From Aquificales bacterium (lineage in GTDB: Bacteria; Aquificota; Aquificia; Aquificales; QOAS01), in assembly GCA_027035985.1 (NCBI GenBank), contig JALVTI010000085.1, positions 1 to 8,160 on the forward strand: a stretch of DNA of 8,160 bases. Reading direction: 5' to 3'. Of this stretch, positions 5,371 through 8,160 are shown in pieces. Position 1 is the first letter of the stretch. Every line of letters begins with the position of its first letter. Position numbers and translations under genes: made by a program. The notes below the pieces were generated by a model. It had not been told where the DNA came from, made no database searches, and saw only the letters and a list, made by a program, of their open reading frames with translations.

Positions 5371-6408
5371 ATCCCCCTCTTGAGACTTCTCTCGCTCCTC
5401 TTGGCGAACCTTTTCGACCAAATCCCTCAGGGCGTATTTGAGTTTATCCAACCCCTCACCGGTTAGGGCGCTTATTTCGAACACCGGAAGGTTGTACTTT
5501 TCTTTAAAGACCCTCTTTAGGTCTTCCAGGTATTTTTTGTCGCTTAAGGCGTCTATTTTGTTTAAAACTACCACCTGGGGTTTTTCGAGGAGTTTCGGGG
5601 AATACCTGCGGAGTTCCTCCCTCAAGGTTTCGAATGCCTCTAAGGGGTCTCTCTCCCTGAAGTCGCTCACATCGAGGACAAATGCCAAAACTTTAGTCCT
5701 CTCGATGTGTCTCAAAAATTCGTGTCCCAGACCTTTGCCCTTGTGCGCGCCCTCTATAAGTCCGGGGATGTCGGCTATCACGTAGGAGCTAAAATCGTCG
5801 AAACCGACCACCCCGAGGTTGGGCTTCCTCGTCGTGAAGGGGTAGGGTGCGACCTCCGCCTTGGCGTTGGATAGGCGGTTTATGAGGGTCGATTTACCGG
5901 CGTTGGGAAAGCCCACCAGACCGACGTCGGCTATCGATTTGAGTTCGAGAATAACCCATTTCTCTTCGCCCTTCTTACCTTTGGTGGCGAAGCGGGGCGC
6001 CTGGCGGGTCGGCGTGGCGAAGTGGGCGTTTCCCAATCCACCTTTGCCGCCGCGCGCTATAACCGCCCTCTGCCCGTCTTTGGTTAGGTCGGCGATGACC
6101 TCGCCGGTTTCGGCGTCCTTTACCACAGTTCCGATGGGAACCTCCACTACGAGGTCTTTGCCGTGCCTGCCGTGCTTTTTCTTACCCCCTCCGGGCTTTC
6201 CGTTTTCCGCCCTAAGGTGTTTTTGAAATTTGAGGTCATAGAGGGTGTGCTTATTTTTAGTGGCTACAAATATAACATCGCCCCCTTTGCCGCCGTCGCC
6301 ACCGGCGGGTCCCCCCCGGGGGCGGAATTTCTCCCTCAAAAAGGCGACGGCTCCATCTCCGCCGTCACCGGCTTTGATGTAGAGCTTTACCTTATCCACA
6401 AATTCCAT
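5359..6408 (-). CDS. obgE: Obg family GTPase ObgE (CgtA)
   Basis: Essential ribosome-associated GTPase involved in 50S assembly and stress/(p)ppGpp signalling. The 349-aa protein has the glycine-rich Obg fold (1-158: AGDGGDGAVAF, RGGPAGGDGGKGGD, RGGKGGLGN, FATPTRQAP). The G domain follows: G1 GFPNAGKS (166-173), switch FTT (191-193), G3 DIPG (213-216), G4 NKID (283-286) and G5 SAL (313-315). A short charged tail (about 330-349) replaces the longer C-terminal domains of some homologues. I start at ATG 6408, which gives the canonical FVDKVKLYIKAGDGG N-terminus; a TTG at 6450 would add 14 residues without family support. There is no Shine-Dalgarno: TTTTTTATTCCTTGCT precedes the ATG. It lies 66 nt after sfsA and may share its transcript. 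Confidence 0.97.
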   Translation of the reverse strand: MEFVDKVKLYIKAGDGGDGAVAFLREKFRPRGGPAGGDGGKGGDVIFVATKNKHTLYDLKFQKHLRAENGKPGGGKKKHGRHGKDLVVEVPIGTVVKDAETGEVIADLTKDGQRAVIARGGKGGLGNAHFATPTRQAPRFATKGKKGEEKWVILELKSIADVGLVGFPNAGKSTLINRLSNAKAEVAPYPFTTRKPNLGVVGFDDFSSYVIADIPGLIEGAHKGKGLGHEFLRHIERTKVLAFVLDVSDFRERDPLEAFETLREELRRYSPKLLEKPQVVVLNKIDALSDKKYLEDLKRVFKEKYNLPVFEISALTGEGLDKLKYALRDLVEKVRQEEREKSQEGDKKD

Positions 6409-6418
6409 AGCAAGGAAT

Positions 6419-6454
6419 AAAAAATTTTTTGCACCCCTCAACGGAGACAAGGGG
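6419..6454 (-). other. Hairpin plus A6T6 palindrome between sfsA and obgE
   Basis: On the - strand CCCCT (6454-6450) can pair with AGGGG (6438-6434) across an 11-nt loop. After four bases comes the perfect 12-bp palindrome AAAAAATTTTTT (6430-6419), 10 nt before the obgE ATG. The hairpin is too far from the T-run to be a standard terminator. The A/T tract may be bent DNA or part of an obgE promoter ending in a TTTATT -10-like hexamer. Role unproven. Confidence 0.3.
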
Positions 6455-6474
6455 GGAAACTCATAAGGTGGAGC

Positions 6475-7179
6475 TCAAATATAGACATCCAGGTCGGGGT
6501 TTTCCAAAACAACAGCCCCTTTTGAGGGGTCAAAGTGCAGAGATAGAGCCTTTAAAAGGACTCCCCTCTCCTTTGCCTCCTTTAGGAGTTTGCAAATTTC
6601 CTTATCCCCTTCGCAGTAAGGTTTAAAACCCCTCACCTTCGGAAGGGCGCAGATAAAGAGAACCCCGCTTTTGTCGGCTATCTCTATCAGCTCCCTTAGG
6701 TGTTTTCTTCCCCTTTCGGTGGGGCAGTCGGGATACATTCCAAACCCCTCGGGTGAGCGCATGGCGGCGCTCTTTACCTCCAAATAGAGGGGTTTACCCC
6801 TTTCGTCCTCAAAGAGGTAATCGATTAGAGAATTTCCCCCGAGGGGTGCGTTTCTTTTTAAAAGTTTCCACTCTTTGGGGTGGAGCCAATTTAAAAACCC
6901 CTTTCGGAATGCCTCTTCAAAAGCCCTCATTTGGAGTGAGGTGTCTATAACGGCGAAGCCGAATTCATCTTCGACCGCAAAGAGTCGGCAGTCGGTTTTT
7001 CCACCCCTCTTTGGAAGGCAGAAAGCTCTTTTCCCCTTTACGAGGAACTCCCTTAGCCTACCCGTGTTGGTGTTGTGAGCCCTCAAAAGGGTTTTCTCCC
7101 TTTTAACCAAGACCACAAAGCGGTTTAATCTCTTGACTATTTCGACCTCCAAGGGGCTATTGAGTTTTAGAAGTTCCAT
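6475..7179 (-). CDS. sfsA: SfsA family DNA-binding/nuclease-like protein
   Basis: The E. coli founder was named for stimulating sugar fermentation and binds DNA. The family's central fold resembles PD-(D/E)xK nucleases, but the cellular role is unsettled. This 234-aa protein matches along its length: an N-terminal OB-like part with HNTNTGRLREFL (35-46; most homologues have xPNTGRL), D79-T80, SLIDYLF (117-123), then YLEVKSAAM (132-140) and YPDCPTERGRKHLREL (149-164). D120, E134 and K136 are the candidate metal-binding nuclease residues and are all kept. ATG 7179 follows TTTCCCCTTA with no Shine-Dalgarno. It starts 18 nt after the stop of the small membrane-protein gene and is probably in the same transcript; obgE follows after 66 nt. 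Confidence 0.9.
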   Translation of the reverse strand: MELLKLNSPLEVEIVKRLNRFVVLVKREKTLLRAHNTNTGRLREFLVKGKRAFCLPKRGGKTDCRLFAVEDEFGFAVIDTSLQMRAFEEAFRKGFLNWLHPKEWKLLKRNAPLGGNSLIDYLFEDERGKPLYLEVKSAAMRSPEGFGMYPDCPTERGRKHLRELIEIADKSGVLFICALPKVRGFKPYCEGDKEICKLLKEAKERGVLLKALSLHFDPSKGAVVLENPDLDVYI

Positions 7180-7197
7180 TAAGGGGAAAGAAATGTT

Positions 7198-7605
7198 TTA
7201 TCCCTCCCTGCTTTCGGTGTAATCCCTTATATGCCTCAAAAAATCGGAAATCGATAGGACTATGAGAACCAAACCGGCTATACCGAAGGCGATTTTTACG
7301 CTAAGTCCGAAGAAGTAATCGGGGGCTAGCACTATGAGGGTTAGGATTACCAGCGCCGATAGGAATATGTAGGCGTCCTCTATGCTGAAGTGGAGGAAGC
7401 CCCTCTTTATAAACTTCCAAGTCTTTTCGCCCAGCATAAAGACGCTGAGCACCCCGAGGATGACCTGCAACGCCCTTCCGAAGGTAGCCTCGGGAAGTAA
7501 AAGAACGCTCAAAAGAAGGGTTGCACCTATTACGAAGTTGACCGTCGCGTGGATTTGGCTTTTTAAAAATTCCCATACCGATGTTCTACCACTTTGAGGA
7601 GACAT
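7198..7605 (-). CDS. Small four-helix membrane protein of unknown function
   Basis: I do not recognise a family. The 135-aa protein has a polar N-terminus (1-18), then four likely transmembrane helices at about 19-37, 43-59, 77-94 and 98-120, and a charged C-terminal tail (DFLRHIRDYTESREG). A conserved-looking cytoplasmic-type loop, KTWKFIKRGFLHFSIEDA (61-78), lies between helices 2 and 3. The layout resembles phosphate-starvation-inducible PsiE-like small membrane proteins, but this is only an impression. No Cys is present. Start ATG 7605 has no Shine-Dalgarno. A TAAAAT (-10-like, 7617-7612) lies 6 nt before it, which would put transcription start at or next to the ATG. It is the first gene of a likely transcript with sfsA and perhaps obgE. 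Confidence 0.75.
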   Translation of the reverse strand: MSPQSGRTSVWEFLKSQIHATVNFVIGATLLLSVLLLPEATFGRALQVILGVLSVFMLGEKTWKFIKRGFLHFSIEDAYIFLSALVILTLIVLAPDYFFGLSVKIAFGIAGLVLIVLSISDFLRHIRDYTESREG

Positions 7606-7637
7606 GACAAGATTTTAAGGTAAGACCGAAAAGGGGA

Positions 7638-7667
7638 TTTTCAACATACCGTATATAACCTTATTAG
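7638..7667 (+). promoter_or_regulatory. Weak promoter candidate for the SQR-like gene
   Basis: TTTTCA (7638-7643), the same -35 as rpsT, is followed after 18 bp by TATTAG (7662-7667, 4/6). That hexamer lies inside the dyad at 7657-7670. An alternative -10 is TATAAC (7654-7659), with no -35. The start would be near 7674, giving a leader of about 35 nt. Confidence 0.3.
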
Positions 7668-7670
7668 GTT
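7657..7670. repeat. Perfect 5-4-5 dyad AACCT-tatt-AGGTT (operator candidate)
   Basis: Perfect inverted repeat, 5-bp arms and 4-bp spacer, in the divergent region. It overlaps the best -10 candidate of the downstream flavoprotein gene, a place where a repressor would act. The arms are short enough that chance is possible. Confidence 0.4.
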
Positions 7671-7679
7671 TAGATTATC

Positions 7680-7693
7680 TTAGTGATTACTAA
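7680..7693. repeat. Perfect 5-4-5 dyad TTAGT-gatt-ACTAA (operator or leader hairpin candidate)
   Basis: A second perfect inverted repeat with the same 5-4-5 geometry, 9 bp after the first and directly before the Shine-Dalgarno at 7696. The arm sequences differ from the first dyad (TTAGT versus AACCT). It could be a DNA operator or a small hairpin in the mRNA leader. Confidence 0.4.
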
Positions 7694-7695
7694 CC

Positions 7696-7701
7696 AAGGA
7701 G
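7696..7701 (+). promoter_or_regulatory. Shine-Dalgarno of the SQR-like gene
   Basis: AAGGAG at 7696-7701 with 7-nt spacing to ATG 7709 fixes the start of the right-edge gene. It contrasts with the neighbouring genes, which have none. Confidence 0.85.
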
Positions 7702-7708
7702 TGGAAAG

Positions 7709-8160
7709 ATGGAAAAGGTTTTGGTATTGGGCGGAGGAATAGGGGGCGTCGAAACCGCCTTTGCCCACTCGGCAAAAGCCTTCGATGTGGAGCTGATATC
7801 GGATAGGGACTACCTTTGGATTTATCCGATATCCATTTGGATACCCACAAAGGAGATAACCCCCGAGGAGTGCAAACTCCCTTTGGAGGAAATCGCGAAA
7901 AGGAACAACTTCAAATTTACCAAAGCCAAGGTTAAGGAAATCCGTTCGAAGGAGAAGAAGGTCGTTGTCGAATACAACGACGGGAGAACGGAGGAGAAAA
8001 CTTACGACCGCCTCGTGGTGGCTATGGGTGGGGTGAAGAAAAAACACCCCGGTTTGGAGCATACGCTTTCCACCTGCGGTTCCCCCGAGGAGGCTGTAAA
8101 GATAAGAGACCGCTATTGGGAGCTTATCGATAGGGGTGGCGGAACCATCGCCTTCGGCTT
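7709..8160 (+). CDS. FAD-dependent pyridine-nucleotide-disulfide oxidoreductase, sulfide:quinone-reductase-like (partial, 3' end missing)
   Basis: The open frame runs from ATG 7709 off the window end without a stop (150 full codons seen). The N-terminus VLVLGGGIGGVETAF (4-18) is the FAD-binding Rossmann motif GxGxxG. It is followed by an acidic strand end (VELISD, 27-32) and the region YDRLVVAMGG (99-108), typical of the SQR/FCC/type II NADH dehydrogenase group. C123 in HTLSTCGSPEEAV lies close to the position of the first redox cysteine of Aquifex SQR (C124). The second and third expected cysteines would lie beyond the window. C55 is an additional cysteine. If it is an SQR it would oxidise sulfide at the membrane and pass electrons to quinone. 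An NDH-2-like or flavocytochrome-c-like relative is possible. A strong Shine-Dalgarno and two dyads precede it, suggesting well-expressed, regulated use. Confidence 0.8.
   Translation, partial: MEKVLVLGGGIGGVETAFAHSAKAFDVELISDRDYLWIYPISIWIPTKEITPEECKLPLEEIAKRNNFKFTKAKVKEIRSKEKKVVVEYNDGRTEEKTYDRLVVAMGGVKKKHPGLEHTLSTCGSPEEAVKIRDRYWELIDRGGGTIAFG

Noticed and set aside
6409..6450. TTG start of obgE adding 14 residues
   Set aside because: ATG 6408 gives the canonical Obg N-terminus. The extra residues cover a hairpin and an A6T6 tract.
6434..6454. Intrinsic terminator after sfsA
   Set aside because: The 5-bp stem is separated from the T-run by four bases and an A-run, so the classical arrangement is not met. 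It was kept only as a structural feature.
7670..8062. Open frame on - opposite the flavoprotein
   Set aside because: The + strand frame has a FAD motif and a strong Shine-Dalgarno. The - frame has no family resemblance and would overlap the promoter region.
1..8160. Mobile element, CRISPR array, prophage or defence system
   Set aside because: No transposase, integrase, spaced repeats, att duplications at the tRNAs, or toxin-antitoxin-like gene pairs were seen. Gene content is core chromosomal.

Overview
The window is an ordinary, densely packed bacterial chromosome segment, mostly housekeeping. Nothing in it is a mobile element, CRISPR array, defence island or clear new multi-gene system. 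The proteins are rich in Glu, Lys and Arg, and the codons favour AGG/AGA for Arg and ATA for Ile. With a type I dehydroquinase and a sulfide:quinone-reductase-like flavoprotein, this suggests a thermophilic, sulfur-metabolising bacterium. An Aquificota relative (for example Desulfurobacteriaceae) is my best guess from general resemblance, not from a search.

Left third (1-3607, all + strand): miaB, a hairpin, an extended -10 promoter, rpsT (GTG start, strong Shine-Dalgarno), a terminator-like hairpin overlapping the promoter of tRNA-Ala(GGC), then aroD only 29 nt after the tRNA, a second terminator-like hairpin, and ispH. Middle (3608-3903): tRNA-Val(TAC) with its own promoter and an unusually long leader, then tRNA-Asp(GTC) with a separate extended -10 promoter abutting the Val CCA end. 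Then holA (- strand) converges on tRNA-Asp and diverges from a HIT-family gene (+) across only 28 bp. The HIT gene converges on obgE (-), and the two share a TTAA that holds both stop codons.

Right third: on the - strand a small four-helix membrane protein is followed by sfsA and obgE. Across a 103-bp divergent region with two perfect 5-4-5 dyads, a + strand FAD-dependent, SQR-like oxidoreductase begins and runs off the window end.

Functionally, most genes serve translation and its RNA (MiaB, S20, three tRNAs, Obg) or core biosynthesis and replication (AroD, IspH, HolA). IspH makes the DMAPP that MiaA would use to build the i6A substrate of MiaB, but the genes are not in one evident operon. 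The most noteworthy window-wide pattern is translational. Only rpsT and the flavoprotein have a strong Shine-Dalgarno. The other start codons follow a short pyrimidine-rich tract, often with a -10-like AT-rich hexamer 5-12 nt upstream, which raises the possibility of leaderless or near-leaderless mRNAs.
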